From Plasmopara viticola (lineage: Eukaryota > Oomycota > Peronosporomycetes > Peronosporales > Peronosporaceae), in assembly GCA_001695595.3 (NCBI GenBank), contig MBPM02000039.1, positions 124,001-188,000 on the forward strand: DNA of 64,000 bases. Direction: 5' to 3'. This document shows positions 43,923-57,059 of this stretch, in pieces. The number at the start of each line of letters is the position of its first letter. Positions within the stretch are counted from its first letter, which is position 1. The notes below the pieces were generated by a model. The model saw only the letters and a list, made by a program, of their open reading frames with translations. It was not told where the DNA came from and made no database searches. The position numbers were made by a program, and so were the translations under genes.

Positions 43923-45950
43923 TCAGCTAAAGCCTGCGGGCAATGAAACTTTAAGCTTCTTCCCATTGTGGGCTGAATGAGTCGAAGTGTAATGGGCAAG
44001 GAAGGCTCTCATCCAAACTTCATTGATGGGGTAGAGCACTGCATCATAACCTTCATTGAGCAGATCTACACACCACAACTTACTAATGCATTGGCACAGC
44101 TTGGGTCTAGTACCTACCGTCTTTCTCATTGCGTGTTCGATCACTGCATCGAAATCTGGTCTTTCTACCGCACGCAATCTAGATGAATCCTTGTCGTACA
44201 TCACTTTTAGTATCTTGTGCATCTCTAAGGTCGCTTTGACTTCATCGTCTGAAGTTTTAATAACAAAATGAAACCAGAGAGGAAACTTATCCAACGTGAG
44301 TAAAGTTTCGACGGGAACATTCAACCCGAGAAGCAAAAACACGTCATGAGACGTTTTTTCTTCTGATTTCCACATGTTGGCAAGATTGGAAGCGAAAAGA
44401 TAATAGAATCGTTGATCCCAGCCTATCGCATCTTCCACCAATGTCACAAGTTCATCGTCATACAATTGTTTTTTCAGATGATTAAACATGGTGTTACCAT
44501 CCTGTTTGACGAGAGCAATGATGCGAAGATCCTCCGGGTCGGCGCTTTCAAAGTTTTTTATATCACCGTAGCTTTCAATCACGAACGACATCCAGGTCCT
44601 CAAATGTGGATTCTCCATAAGTTCCTTGTGTTTGAGCTCTCTGATATCAAGGAGACGGAGCATCATATCCGCCGACACGCCATCGCGTTTCATGTTTCTA
44701 AACACTTCATGAATAAAAAGCTTGGATCTGAGTGCCAAATTTTCTGCAGCTGTATCAGGATATTGAATACGGTGTCTCATCAAACTGCTGTACATTGTTA
44801 CAAGTCGATCCTCTATAGTATACAGAAAAACACGCTTACCACGATCATCCACCAGGGTTTCACTTTTTGCGCTTCTCAAAATCGTATGTAATAGCTTTTT
44901 GTAACTCGCTTGATTCTCGGTGCCGCCGAAATACTCAATCCATAGTTTAAGAGGTCCTTGCATGAGGCTTTCTATCTCGAAAGTGAAGTGTGGCAATAAT
45001 ACACGAAAAAGCTGATCCTGAGTCATTCCTTGTTTCTCCCAGTCGCGGAATAATGCCTCCATTAGATGCGTAGCAACGACGTCCCCATTGTTTGGTGCAC
45101 CTGCATCAACAAGGTGCTGAGCTATGACGAGATCAGGAACAATTTTGAACGAGTACATCTTGGACCAGTGTCGCACGTCCTTCAGTGCCTCGTCGTATCG
45201 AACAAGTTCGTTCGGTTCAAGATGAGTGATATAGTCGATGAATACACGAAAACTTGGTTCACTCTCACGGACGTCCAACTTTAAGCCCCTCCACACAGCT
45301 CCAGGTGTATATTTACGTTCGACCCAATAGTCTAAGAGGTGCGGTTCAAGCCCAAGAACAAAACGCCGTTGTCTTTCTTGAGCTTCATCCCTACCGACAT
45401 GTCCTTCAATACTTTCTGTTCTATCAATCGTTGGGCGTGATGGAGTCGAAGTAGTGTCGACGGTCTTGTACGACCCGATAGTTCGACCTAGCTCAAAATA
45501 CATGTCTCTTCGATTTTCTGCACGAGTCACACGTTCCAGTCCTTTAAAGATTGCCTCTTGCGCAAGCATGTGATTATCAGAGTGTAAAATGAGAATCTTG
45601 TCGACAGCTTTACTAAATTTTTGGCTCTTAAAAGAATCGCGTGCTCGAAAGTAAAGTCCAGTGTTTTCGAGATATACGTCGACCATATAAGCTTTAAAGG
45701 GATTTTTGCCCATCAAGAAGTTGTCGAAGTTCTTGAAAAGCTCAACAAGGCCTTCAACATAAGGCCATAGCGTCCTCTCCTCGTTGCGGTCAGGGACATT
45801 GGGTGTAGTCAAATTCTTAAAGTGTCCTCTGGATTGGTCGTCCACGGTGCTCGATGTCGCGGTCGCTGCCGTTGAACATATGACTAGTATGGCAGCCCAC
45901 AGGAGGAGGAGATTGTGCAGAGACGGTAGAGGACGGCAAGGGGCCGACAT
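43923..45950 (-). CDS. E3: secreted RxLR-EER-like LWY-module effector, 675 aa
   Basis: Gap-free homologue of E1 and E2: signal peptide 1-31, RGHF 41-44, EER 57-59, and LWY-like modules near 205-245, 300-342, 411-460 and 520-565. The start was chosen by comparison with E1; an alternative in-frame ATG lies at 45962. Compared with E2 it differs in short bursts, for example around 371-386 (KRVFLYTIEDRLV against MLVFPYTIEKQLV) and 428-437 (MMLRLLDIRE against RMLDHLGMRE), and is nearly identical over residues 140-365. No intron. Probably expressed and secreted if E1 and E2 are. Confidence 0.9.
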   Translation of the reverse strand: MSAPCRPLPSLHNLLLLWAAILVICSTAATATSSTVDDQSRGHFKNLTTPNVPDRNEERTLWPYVEGLVELFKNFDNFLMGKNPFKAYMVDVYLENTGLYFRARDSFKSQKFSKAVDKILILHSDNHMLAQEAIFKGLERVTRAENRRDMYFELGRTIGSYKTVDTTSTPSRPTIDRTESIEGHVGRDEAQERQRRFVLGLEPHLLDYWVERKYTPGAVWRGLKLDVRESEPSFRVFIDYITHLEPNELVRYDEALKDVRHWSKMYSFKIVPDLVIAQHLVDAGAPNNGDVVATHLMEALFRDWEKQGMTQDQLFRVLLPHFTFEIESLMQGPLKLWIEYFGGTENQASYKKLLHTILRSAKSETLVDDRGKRVFLYTIEDRLVTMYSSLMRHRIQYPDTAAENLALRSKLFIHEVFRNMKRDGVSADMMLRLLDIRELKHKELMENPHLRTWMSFVIESYGDIKNFESADPEDLRIIALVKQDGNTMFNHLKKQLYDDELVTLVEDAIGWDQRFYYLFASNLANMWKSEEKTSHDVFLLLGLNVPVETLLTLDKFPLWFHFVIKTSDDEVKATLEMHKILKVMYDKDSSRLRAVERPDFDAVIEHAMRKTVGTRPKLCQCISKLWCVDLLNEGYDAVLYPINEVWMRAFLAHYTSTHSAHNGKKLKVSLPAGFS

Positions 45951-46560
45951 TGGGTATGCCATTCAAAGTGATCAGCTGAAGGAAAAAGGGAAAGTGGCAT
46001 TGATTGAAAGGTACACCCACGTATCACTCACTACTCAAAGTATCCTGTTCAGTAGTATACTTCGCGCCTGTGTACCGATCTGTACTAGCACGAGGATATC
46101 CGGTCAATGAACGACTAGCCTGGTCGGAACTGACTCTGCTGAAAAGTGGGAAACTGTAACAGTATCTATTACAGACAACTAGCTGCCGAATAAAATTGCT
46201 CAAGCCCAGCTCATGTTTTAGCGGCTGACTCTTGGTATTGTAGATATACTGATCGCACAATCATACTAAACGGAAGAGACACATACACGTGCACATCCTT
46301 TCTAAAGCGACAAGGAGACTGGTCGGGACTGGCTTTGCTGCTAGCAATGGAATTGCCCGAAATCACGTGGCAGAGCTTATATCAAATATGATATTCCCAG
46401 CTGAAGGAGTTGCCCTCGTCTTAGAAGTATTGGCTAGCAACTAGAGGGATGATCGGTCAGACAGGGTACACGCGAAACGATAGCTGTTAGGATTCTGGTC
46501 ATCTACTATGTTTGCGCTGCAAATTTAGCCTTAAAAAAATCAAACATAGTTTTTTGCAAT
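45951..46560 (-). promoter_or_regulatory. E3 upstream arm (promoter region)
   Basis: Equivalent of the E2 arm. A short insertion (CCTTAAAAAAATCAAA near 46529) distinguishes it. It has the same CAATCAATGCCACTTTCCC block upstream of the start. Confidence 0.4.
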
Positions 46561-46666
46561 TAACCTATAAGACGTGATATGTTATTTTGGCTGATACTAA
46601 ATATTTACCTATATGTGGGGACTAAAAACTGCTTGATAACTGCTATTATTGAGACGATAGGAAAAA

Positions 46667-47075
46667 TACTTTTATCGAGCAAAAATTTCTTTCTCTGACT
46701 TAGGGTAGGAGGTTTTTGCCCGCCAATGTTCATGTTTGTACTAAAGTTTTTTTCTACTATAAAAAGGTTTATTGTTCAAGTTGTTCTGCATATATTTATA
46801 TATATACCATCGTGTATGACCTCGGTGCTGGCTGCACTGCCCGCCAAACGAGACCCGACGTATGCGGACACCACTCTATGCCGTGGACTAGCCAAACTGA
46901 GCCTAGCACGTGCATAACTTGGCAACGCGATAACGTAATACAATACAATACAATACCATCGTGTATACACGCACTCATTCTTTATCGTTGCTACAAACAT
47001 GAATATTGGCGGGCGAAAATCTCCCACTAAAGATTTTTATAAGTCAAAAAAAGAAAATTTTGCTCAATTATAAAG
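46667..47075. mobile_element. MITE-like element, unit 3 (SINE inside)
   Basis: Same inverted ends as in unit 2 (TACTTTTATCGAGCAAAAA and TTTTGCTCAATTATAAAG). Non-coding. Confidence 0.6.
46817..46952 (+). mobile_element. 5'-truncated SINE-like element in the MITE, unit 3
   Basis: Same truncated insertion as in unit 2, with flanking ATACCATCGTGTA repeats (46804-46816 and 46953-46965) and an AATACAATACA-type tail. Confidence 0.85.
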
Positions 47076-47152
47076 AGTGAGAACACGCAAAAATTGTGTA
47101 ATTCATTCGCTTCGCTGCGATTTATGTTACAATTTCTGGAAAACTGACTGGT
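47076..47152. repeat. Left part of tandem repeat R with LINE target duplication (unit 3)
   Basis: Ends in AAAACTGACTGGT (47140-47152). Confidence 0.7.
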
Positions 47153-47279
47153 AGAATACGTCATTATACTCTTTAAAATATCTACGTATGAGAATACTAA
47201 AATCCATAAGTTGGACGGAATTCAAAAACTTGAAAGCTTGAGTCGAAAGAGTAGCTAAGTGAACTCGGAAAGTAGGACA

Positions 47280-50200
47280 TCATTCGTCAAAAAATAAATA
47301 TGGATCTTGACCGAAGTTTTGATACCATTCATCACTGAATGCTTTTAGCTGTGGCTTGAATTGGGTGTGGCCACTCGGACGTGGGTGGGTCATCACTTGA
47401 TGCAGTCGTTGATAATGAAGACGACTCATTGTCAAACATTGGTGAAACACTCCTCCAGCGTGAAGAGGCGGTGGGTCGAAGATGGCTCTATTACGCTTTA
47501 GCCAGAGTGTGCGCAAAATGACAGCGGACAACGTTAAATAGGCGAATCGGCGTAAGTGCACCAAAAGTAGCTTGATGCTCATCGGGAACAATCAACTGGT
47601 GAAGGAAAAAAATGTGTGGCCAATTAATGGTAATGCTGAAAATCCGTGAAAATAGGGGAAGAAAGCGGCGCCATAGAAATTGGGCCATGTGGCAGTCCCA
47701 TAATAGATGAAGTGGAGTCTCAATTGTGTCGCACTCTTGAACACATTGTACCACGGTGGTATGCCAGCGATAATTGTATCGAAAACCAAGCCCATCATGC
47801 TGAAGTAAAAAGACAATTCACTATAAGAGGGAAGAAGATCGCGTTGATGACGATGCTCAAAAGATCAGTGATGTGGCTGGGGATGAACGTCAGGGACTAA
47901 AAGCGGACACAGCGGAAGCGGCGGTGGGTCCTGTACCATAAGAAGTCCCTTGATCAAATTATTGGAGGCGTGAATGATATCTTGACCAGCGAAAGTCCAA
48001 ATGTGCAGCGCGTTGATCATGCCTTCAGGTGGTAGTGGATATATAAAGAAAGCTTGGTAGTGCTGACGAACGTCAATGCGCGAGGCGGATTTTTGAACAA
48101 CCGTTGTAAGAGACCGGCCCGATTTCAAAGAAGGGTCGGTCAAGGTTGTGCGTAAGGTATCTTGGTCTGGGAGAGCTCCATACACGGTACAAAATGTTGA
48201 AAGTCTCAAAAGTCCTTGATGGCTGAAGAAGCAGGAAGCCTTCCGATGAAGCATTGCCAAAGGGCGGTTGGCTTCTGTAAAACGAAGAAAGATATTGTTT
48301 CAGAGTGGCCATGTGAGTCGTGTAAGAACAGGGTTCTCATTGTGAAGTTTGACCATAATCTTGGAACTTTAAACTGCGATACAATCTCTCCAATATGCAG
48401 GAACTATGTGCCAGCGAGAAGTCTGTGCCATTTGAGAAAGTGGTATGTAAATTAAATCCAATCTTGAACCTGGACCATTAAAAGCAGCATCAATAATTGT
48501 TTGTGCCGGAATTAACCACTTTGGAGGAGCTGAAAAGTTGAGGCGGCAGTAAATAATAAACCGATGGATGAGGTTGAAGTAACGCAACAGATGATGCAAC
48601 CGAAGGTAAATCGAGTACACTCGAGTTTTATCCACAGAAAACCACTTTCTGTATAGTTTCCACGAGTAGCGAAAACAGCAACTGTTGTAGATGGAGTGTT
48701 GTTGACAAAGGTGCGCATGTGTGGAGTAAATTGCAGTAATATTTGTTTCGAAAGTAAAACTGTATCTAGGAAATGCCAAAGTGTTGATAAAATCATCGTC
48801 TTTAAATAAGCACGCGACCGCGAAAAGTCCGTGCTCGCCATCGCCAAAAAACACACGGCTTTTGAAACTGGACGAGAAGAGAGCTGAGCTGATGGCTGGG
48901 TGTGACCGCTGGTCCAAGAGCAATGCCCAAAAGAGAAGTGTGCTCGTGGTTTTGCAAATCACGAGCTCCCAAGTGTTGGAGTTGATTGTAAATTCCAGTA
49001 TCGTCGGTAGACTAGAGACGAAAAGGAACAATGACTATTTTCCATATTTAAACGCATAACCGTGGCAGCACAAAAGGATTGTACATGAGCCAAAAATTGG
49101 GACGGGTGAGAGAGATTGTTAACAACTCCTGTAAATCATCGCCTAAGTTCAGTATGTGATGATGCGAGTGTCGGATTTTCATTGCAGATTCATCGCTTGT
49201 TGCCCGCAGATAGCATAGCAGAGGCTGAAAGTTGATCACCCTGTCGAATGCCGTCTTCCAATCTGAAAAAGTTCGAGCGTGAAGAACTAATAATAACTTG
49301 GTTTAATGTTCCCGTAAAAAAGGTCGTGACCCAATGTCGAAAATTTAGTTCGAACCTCAAATACTGTAGTACCTGATCGAGTGCGTGCTAGTTGACACTA
49401 TCGAATGCTTTAGCAAAGTCGAGGCAACTTGCACCGGCCGGATCACGGGAATTTTTTCGCCGACAGTAGTCTTGAAGATCGTGAACGTATCGCGGTGCAA
49501 GGCGTACGTCACGTCCCGGAACAGAGCCAAACTGATCAACTCCCAATAAGTTAGATAAAACTTGGTTGAGCAACGTCAAAGGTCGATAATTCTTGGGGTC
49601 CGAGCGAGAGCCGTACTAATAAAGCAGTGAGATATAACCACGTCGCTGAAATTTAGTCATTCGACCCTTTCGAAATTGAGCCGCATAGACAAGTTCCAAA
49701 ATCTGAGCCCATTGAGTCGGAAAAAGTTGATAATGTTTCGCAGGAAGTCCGTCTGGGTCGGGGGATTTACCGCGGGCAGTGTGCTCAACAGCATGAAAGA
49801 AATCATTTGCCGTAAGCGGTTAATCGAGCATAGCAGCGCGATTGGACGATATCTTTTGAGTGCTATGATAAAGAATATCCTGAAGTTTTTTTTGAGTCAA
49901 AGTGCTGACGTTTGACCATTAGATTATGAGAAATCGACTGAAAATGGTACTTCAATACTGACAATGGGTTGATAAAATTGTGGCGAAATCTTTAGACAAG
50001 CCCAAAAATGATGAAATTGAGAGATTCAATTGTGGCGCCATAGGAGACCAAAATTGTTTTTTTGGAGACTGCTCACCGGACGTGGTATCCATGTCAAACT
50101 TAGAAACACTATTTCGGTCACGAATTGCCGTTGAAAAATTCAAATAGGTTTGGCGGGACAAGTCACGCTGCTGCCTATTGTAGTCACTTGGATCCACTGA

Positions 50201-51230
50201 GAAAAAGTTTTCATAGTCACGAGAAGCCGAAAGGAGGTTCCGAAGTTGTGCAGTAGTTGCTCCTTTATGTCGTATATATTCTCGGCAGAGAATATTACGG
50301 TATCTTCTTTAATGCTCGTCGAGTAAGCATCCCGGATCCCGCTTTGGGTCGAGGGAAGCCGCAAGACACTTAAGATCGCTCGAAAGTTGATCTTGAGTAG
50401 AGCTACATTGAACCAGCCAGGGTGGACATTTGAATGGGAGCGAGTCTGCTGAAAATGATTCAGCGGAAGTCGCTGAAAAGTCAATAAGGACGTTATCCGA
50501 TGTCCCATACTTTTGTCCCATTAGACGCTTACTGGAGCTAATAAATCTGTCATGGAAGTCAACGCTAGATAGACAGCAATCAATTCGGCTCTTTGTTTTT
50601 GGATTGTAGATTTACGCAAGTCTGAATTTCCAAGGTACCAAAAAACAATCAAGCCGAGTTCATCATCCAATCGAAATTCTCAGCGTGGCCGCTGTCATGG
50701 AAAGAGGCACCAGGTGTAACTTGGTCTACATCGGGGTTAATAGTCATATTAAAATCGCCTAAAACGAGGTGTACAACAGAGTCATGAAATTGCCGTGGTA
50801 GAGCTGAGAAGTTAGAAGGCCGATCTTCTGGGCGAGCCGGACCGTATTTCTCGTAGAAATAAATGCCAATTTCACCCAGGTTTGCGGACACGGCCAGATA
50901 TCGATTCGTCAGTAAAGTTGAGTCTGTAAGAAGAAATGTTTCGTCACAAATATTTTGAAAAGGGCGATTTCCATTAAATAATAAAGCGACACCATTGCGG
51001 CCACAATTTCCAGTTGAGGGTGATTGTGGCCAAATTGATCGGGCATGTGCGTCTGCAGCATGGAGAAAGTAGTCGTTGCTTTCAACTGACTGCTGACTGG
51101 AGAGCTTGGTTTCTTGTCAAGCGATGAGTTGGTAAGTTGAAAGGAGATCTTGATCAAATTGAAAGCGTGGCTTATTCAACCCGTTCACATTGAGTGAAAT
51201 CGCTTTAAAGGCCCACGCCTCTTGTCTAGA
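47280..51230 (-). pseudogene. LINE ORF2, unit 3
   Basis: Endonuclease remains include LVLGDFNMTINPD (50649-50891, the GDFN motif). RT motif A LDFAKAFDSVN is near 49400. Motif B (GIRQGD-type) is largely deleted near 49230. Motif C (49131-49147) is hit by a frameshift giving GDD in the wrong frame. A zf-RVT tail (CDTIETPLHLLWDCHMAQFLW) is near 47690-47750. Dead. Confidence 0.85.
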
Positions 51231-53530
51231 AGTGAAGGCGAGGAACTAATGTTTCAGTCGCACCAGGTTTCGAACTTTGGACGGTTTTGACCAAAGTCTT
51301 TAAATAGTCGGGCACTGTCTCGTACTGCAATAGGTCTTTTGCAAAAGAGCTAAAACCCATCAGCCAAAGTGTAGTGTCCGAAAGAATTGATATCGCCAAG
51401 TTGACGAGAAATTCAGTATTTCTATCGGTTAAGATAGAAGCTTGAGTGGGTCGTGATAGACTGTAGGTGCCATAACATGAAGGACTAAATCCCAGCTTGA
51501 AAGTCTAATTGGGCCTTCTTGGCTTGCTCCGAATTAGATGGGACATGGCTGAAAGGAAGTATAATCATCTTCTTTGCTTTGCCGGTATCCGAAGTATCTT
51601 AATGCACTGCAATTGGGCCGAACTTGTACCAGGGCGAGTATTGGCAACAAGACGACAGGCGCTGCGGTAGTTGGCCAATGTGTTAAAATGTTCAGAAGAA
51701 GCCATGGCCGGGAGCATAAGTCCTGGGTTTGCTTCAAATGTGGCTAGTTGCTGAAGCGGAGGGCATCCGCTAAGGTAAGCAAGAACGAGTCGATGTACTC
51801 AAAGAGTTCACGGCGAGTCATTTTTCCCCCATTGTAAAGCAAAGTTGCAGGAGTGATTAGGTCGATGTAGGCTAGCGTGGCAGCAGTGACGGGAGTACTT
51901 ACAAGGCAAGCTTCATCGGCTTCCTCGCGGCGAAGATTAAGATCGTACTGCCATTGGGTAGCCTCTTCTTGCACATCGTCATACCATAGTGAATTATAGT
52001 AATTGAACTTGTAAAGGTCACCAGCACTTGCTGTGCCTTCCAATGCGTTATCATCTGGATTATTCGCCAAAATTTCAACCACTTAAGCACCGAAGCGACC
52101 ATATAGTGCTTTCCGATTGGACGCTGCTTTTGCCCATAAAGGAGCGGTTGGATTTATCACAGGCAACAAAATTTTTCACCCATGAATTCATTAGCGTCCA
52201 TTTCCGACTGGGCGTAGTCAACGCCACTTCCATCATAATCCATACAGGGTGGCAGAGGGGTAGCGAGATAAAGAACGGTCTCGCGACGGTACGGTAGCCA
52301 CTTGAGAGACAGTATCAGATTCCACCAAAGAGTCCAGATGATTCTTGCGAATGGACGTGCGAAGAGACGAAGTGTACCCAGAAGAGACAGCTGGGATTTC
52401 ATCTTCGGATAAGGAAGATTTGTATGATGCCTCCTTAGTAGCTGATTCAGCTGCCTTTTGCGCCGCCACTTCCTCTTGGCAAATGCGAATAGTCGGTGGC
52501 GTTGCTCGATTATAACGTGCATCTTTATGGCTGACGAAACAAGCTCAAAACTTTACCATACCGTCATCAGGCGACGAAAATTTAATTTTCCGAAGGGGAG
52601 AATGCGGAGATGGGACTAAAACAGCTGGTGCTTATTCTTGTCCAAAATATACAGTACGCTCCCGTGAGGGAAGGCCGTTGTGCACGTATGTGGGAAGAAC
52701 GCACGTAGGCGGCGCACCACGTTCCGAGATCTAATCAAAGATCATGGCATCCGTTACTTCATCCGGAAGGCGGACCAGATCAACGAAGTATCGAGAATTG
52801 TGTTTCGAAAAACGTGCTATTTCGATATGGGTACCGAATGCATTTAGCTTAAGCAAGCTGAGCTTAGACGCAGTGTCGTAAGCTGAGCACGTAAATCGTA
52901 TCGCTGCGTTCTGGATGAGCTTGAAATCCTGGAGAAGGCGAGCCTGACGAGCGTCGTTCCATAGTTGAGACTGATCGTCTTTCGCCAGCTCATCAAGCAC
53001 CTCAGCTAGGTTGTTACGCTAGATAGCATGTGGACAAGGGATCCACATGCGGTGCAGCTCTGCTGCACTAGCCGGTGTTGGTGCTAGTTTTAGTGCATTA
53101 AGACGTAAGGTGTCAAAATTTTAAAGGGCGAGTTTAGCCTCGCTAGTCTCTAGCAATGAATCCCCTGGTAGTTGACGAGGGAACCCAGAGCGGCACAATG
53201 TAGAGCGTGACGTCACCTAGAATACGAACAACTTCCAACTAATTAATTCCTACGAGGATGGCTGTCTGCAGTATGAGATACAAACCTAGCTGAGGAATTA
53301 GAGTCCCCGCAAAGCAAAGAGAATGTCTACTGGAAGTTGAAGTGGGCGAGATGTACCTCAATACACGGCCCAAATCAACTGTAGTCCTCTACTTAGAACA
53401 TCACAAGTTGAAAAAATCTTGAATGAAGTTTCCACGGTCTCTCCACCAGACCACTTTAAGCAAAAGTCGAGGCGCGGTAGGGGTTTAAAGAGTTGGAGCG
53501 AAAGTATTGACGACTTGTCACTGAAGACAA
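51231..53530 (-). pseudogene. LINE ORF1, unit 3
   Basis: Broken ORF1, including 51744-52082, 52157-52469 and 52731-53000; the last (LAKDDQSQLWNDARQARLL...LPDEVTDAMIFD) is the cleanest copy of this block in the window. Confidence 0.65.
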
Positions 53531-53733
53531 GTAGCTCGGTGAGCTACGGGAGCGACAGTGGCAGGGGGTAGCAAGGCGAGCGCAACGGAGACGACTGCAA
53601 AGAGTTAAGACCGGAGCGAGAGGCTTGGAGCGAAGGACAACGAACAAACGGGGCTTATGCGGTGTTGCAAGGTTGGCCTTTTTCTGTGTGGGTGCGCAGT
53701 AGAAGGCAAACTGAGAAGTTAAAACTGACTGGT

Positions 53734-54660
53734 GGCGACTTTTATGGTGAAATAGTGTAGTGCTACATTAAGAAGCAAATACAACGCCGCAATGTGGCAC
53801 TTTCTGTACCGATGTAGCTTGAAGTTGCATGAAAGGCTCGCCGCAACTAAGCGGCGCTAAATGTATAACGGAAACACACTTTAATCATAAGGGTTACCAA
53901 ACAACTTTAAGTGATATAGCCGTGAGGAGTGAAATGTAAGTGCTAGCGAAGTGAGCATGCTAGAGCTTAGCTTAAGTCTGTGAAGGGGTGCCGATTCAAG
54001 CTGCACGATCGCGCGATTCAGTGCAACAAAACTTGAATCTTGGTTTGATGAAATGCGGCGACACGACCAAGCGTGATGTGCTCAATTAAAGATATAAATG
54101 TCGCATAATTACCGTGTTTTCTAAATTTGCGGACGTGCTCATATTCTTCCAGAACGTCTTTTAATGTCTATACTGATTATGAAGTAGCGTCAAAGCGAGA
54201 GTGAGAATCACGCATCATTATATTCGCTTCGCTGCAATGTATGTTACATTCAAAATCTAATAGCGGCGGGTTTTATGGTAAATAAGTGTTTGTGCTAGTA
54301 TTGCTACGATAAAAAGCGAATTGGGCGCCGCAAGGTGGCAATTTCTGCACCGGTGTAGCTCGAAGTTGCATGAAAGGCTCGCCGCACCTAAGCGACGCAA
54401 ATTGTATAACGTAAACACATTTTAACCATAAGGGTAAACAAATAACATCTGGTGGTATAGGCTTGAGGAGTGCAATGTAAGTGTTAGCGAGGTTAACATA
54501 TCAAATGTAAGCTATAGTCTATGCAGGAGTGTCAACCTATGCTGCACAATTTCGTAAGTCGGTGCAACAGAACTTAAAATTGGTCAGATGAGCACAACAC
54601 GCGTGGAGTGCTCGATATAGAATATAACTGTCGCATTGTTTCCGTGTTAACTTAAAAAAG
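53734..54660. repeat. Two tandem R repeats right of the LINE (unit 3)
   Basis: 53734-54155 is almost identical to 37501-37925. About 54160-54660 is the second copy and is more diverged than its counterpart in unit 2, marking the right edge of the recent duplication. Confidence 0.65.
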
Positions 54661-54664
54661 TCTG

Positions 54665-55267
54665 TAGCATCATACCTAATGATGGCCAGAATCCCCAACA
54701 GCTACCGTAATGTCCAGTTTCACATGGACTCTCCAGTTGCAGACACTAATTCTAGGACATGGGCAACTCCTTTAGCTGCCATATCGTACTAATGCCTCGT
54801 CCCTTCTACTCGAGCCTATGGGAATTTCAGACATGTCCATTTTCTATGCAATATAAGCGTTGCCACGTTAATTGGTCGCTAGCAGCAAAACAAGTCCCGA
54901 CCCTTCTCCTTGTCGCTTAAGAAAGGGCTTGCTTCCGTGCAGTATGATTGTCCAATCAGTGCGTTCACAATACTGAGAGTCAGCAGAATTTATCGCTTAA
55001 ACATGAGCTAGACTTCAGCATCTATATTCGGCAGCCAGTTGTCCTTAATAGGTACAGTTATAAATTCCCACTTTTAAGCAGAGTCAATCTATTCGTTCAA
55101 TGAATGGACAAACGAGAGTATCCTCCGTGCTAGTAAAGATCGGTACACATGCGCGAAGTATACTACTGAACAGGATACTTTGAGTAGTGACTGACACGTG
55201 TGTTTACCTTTCAATCAAAGCCACTTTCCCTTTTACCTTCAGCTGATCACTTTGAATGGCATACATA
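54665..55267 (+). promoter_or_regulatory. Inverted effector upstream arm, unit 3 (diverged)
   Basis: Matches 38585-39208 with many substitutions and small deletions, up to the ATG at 55268. Confidence 0.5.
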
Positions 55268-56790
55268 ATATCGGCCAATTGCCGTCCTCTACCGTCTCTG
55301 CACAATCTCCTCCTCCTGTGGGCTGTCATACTAGTCATATGTTCAACGGCAGTGACCGCGACATCGAGCACTGCGGACAACCAATCTAGAGGACACTTTA
55401 AGAATTCAAATACACTCAATGTCCTTGACCGCAACGAGGAGAGTACACAATAGTCTTGGGTAAAGGCCTTGATGAGATCTTTAACAGATCCGACATATTC
55501 GTGATGCGTAACTATCCCTCCAAAACTTCAATGGTCGACGTATATCTAAAAACGACTGGTCTTAACTTTCGAGCACGCGATTCTTATATGAGCCAAGAAT
55601 TCTGAAATGCTGTCGACAAAATTCTCGTTTTACACTCTGATGATCACAATTTTGCGCAAGAGGCAATGTTTGTAGGACTGAAACGTGCGATTCGTGCAGA
55701 GCATCGAACAGAAATGTGGTTTGAGCCAGGTCGATACGTGCGACTCGTGCAGAGCATCGAACAAGAATGTCTTTTGAACTAGGTCGAACTATTGGGTCGT
55801 ACAAGCCCGTCGACACTACTTCGACTCCATCAAGTCGAACGATTGAGAGAGCAGAAAGTATTGAAGAAAATGTGGAAAGGGATGAGGCTCTAGATGATCA
55901 AATGGGTTTTGTTCTTGGGCTTGAACCGCATCTCTCAAGGTATTGGGTCAAACGTGTATTCACGCCTGGAGCTGTGCAGAAGGGCTTAAAGTTGGACGTC
56001 CGTATGATTGAACCATGTTTTCGTGTGTTCATCGACTACATCACTCATCTTGAACCGAACAAACTTATTTAAAACGATGAGGCACAGAAGGACGTGCGAC
56101 ATTGGTCCAAGATGTACTCGCTTAAAACCGTTCCTGACTCGTCATAGCTCAGCAGCTTGATGATGCAGGTGCACTAAACAATGCGGACGTCGTTGTTATG
56201 CATCTAATGAAGGCATTATTTTGCGATGGAAGAAACGAGAAATGACTCACCATCTGCTGTTTCATGATTTTTGCCATACTTCACTACCGAGTTGAAAAGC
56301 CTCCTGAAAGGACCGTTGAAAGTATGAATTGAATATTTTGGCGGTACCGAGATTCGAGCGAGCTACAAAATACTATTACATACGATGGTGGATGATCGTA
56401 ATGAGCTTGTATATTAGCATCATTTAGAGGATCGCCTTATTATGATGAACAGCCGTTTGATGAAAGATCTTATACAATTTCCTGATAAGCCTGTAGAGGA
56501 TTTGGCACACAGATCCAAGCTTTTTACTCAAGAAGTATTAACGCACATAAAACGCAATGGCGTAATGGCCGATAGTTTGCTCGGTATTCTTAAGATCGGA
56601 GAGCTCAAAAACAAGGAACTTATGAAGGAATCACGTTTGTGGACCTGGATGTCGTTCGAGATTGATAGTTACGGTGAAATAAAAAACTTTGAAAGCGCCG
56701 ACCCAGAGGAACTTCGCATCATTGCACTCGTCAAACGGGATAGTAAACCATATTTGACCATTTGAATGAACAATGAAACGCTTAGCTTTC
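55268..56790 (+). pseudogene. Broken effector copy, plus strand, unit 3 (longest inverted copy)
   Basis: Starts MSANCRPLPSL with a signal peptide and RGHF; EER is EES, and a stop follows at 55453. Later pieces: 55767-56072 (ELGRTIGSYKPVDTTST, module 1) and 56442-56765 (ENLALRSKLF-like, WTWMSFEIDSYGEIKNFESADPEELRI, module 3). It reaches about residue 495, past the point where the two other inverted copies stop. More diverged from E1-E3 than they are from each other, so it represents an older duplicate. Confidence 0.85.
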
Positions 56791-57059
56791 TCTAATGTGG
56801 ACTATTTTTTAAGTCGAATTGTGATGGTCAAAAAAATCCCATCTAATCTTCAGAAATGTATTTCACGGGGCAAAAACCCGACACAAAATAGTTTTACTGA
56901 CAATATCACCAGCGCTAGGAACTTATGCTATAAGGGTAAAGTCAGAGACGACAATTATTCGATGCATATCTAGATAAAAATAGTGCAAATTCGACAGCGC
57001 AGCTAGCAATGATTAGTGTGATTCACCTACCGTCAGATACTGCCGTCCTTCGATAGTTT
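56791..57059. other. Unassigned gap
   Basis: Between the end of recognisable effector homology and X. It may hold the very degenerate C-terminal part of the effector. No gene recognised. Confidence 0.3.

Larger units (their letters stand above)
47153..53720 (-). mobile_element. LINE copy in unit 3, full length (about 6.57 kb)
   Basis: Bounded by AAAACTGACTGGT at 47140-47152 and 53721-53733, the same target as unit 2, so it was copied with the unit rather than inserted anew. Reading frames broken. Confidence 0.92.
40267..56790. repeat. Segmental duplication unit 3
   Basis: Same order as units 1 and 2 with one effector fragment. From 40267 to about 54.2 kb it is close to unit 2; the right end (upstream arm and plus-strand effector) is clearly more diverged, so the young duplication ends near there. 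Confidence 0.85.
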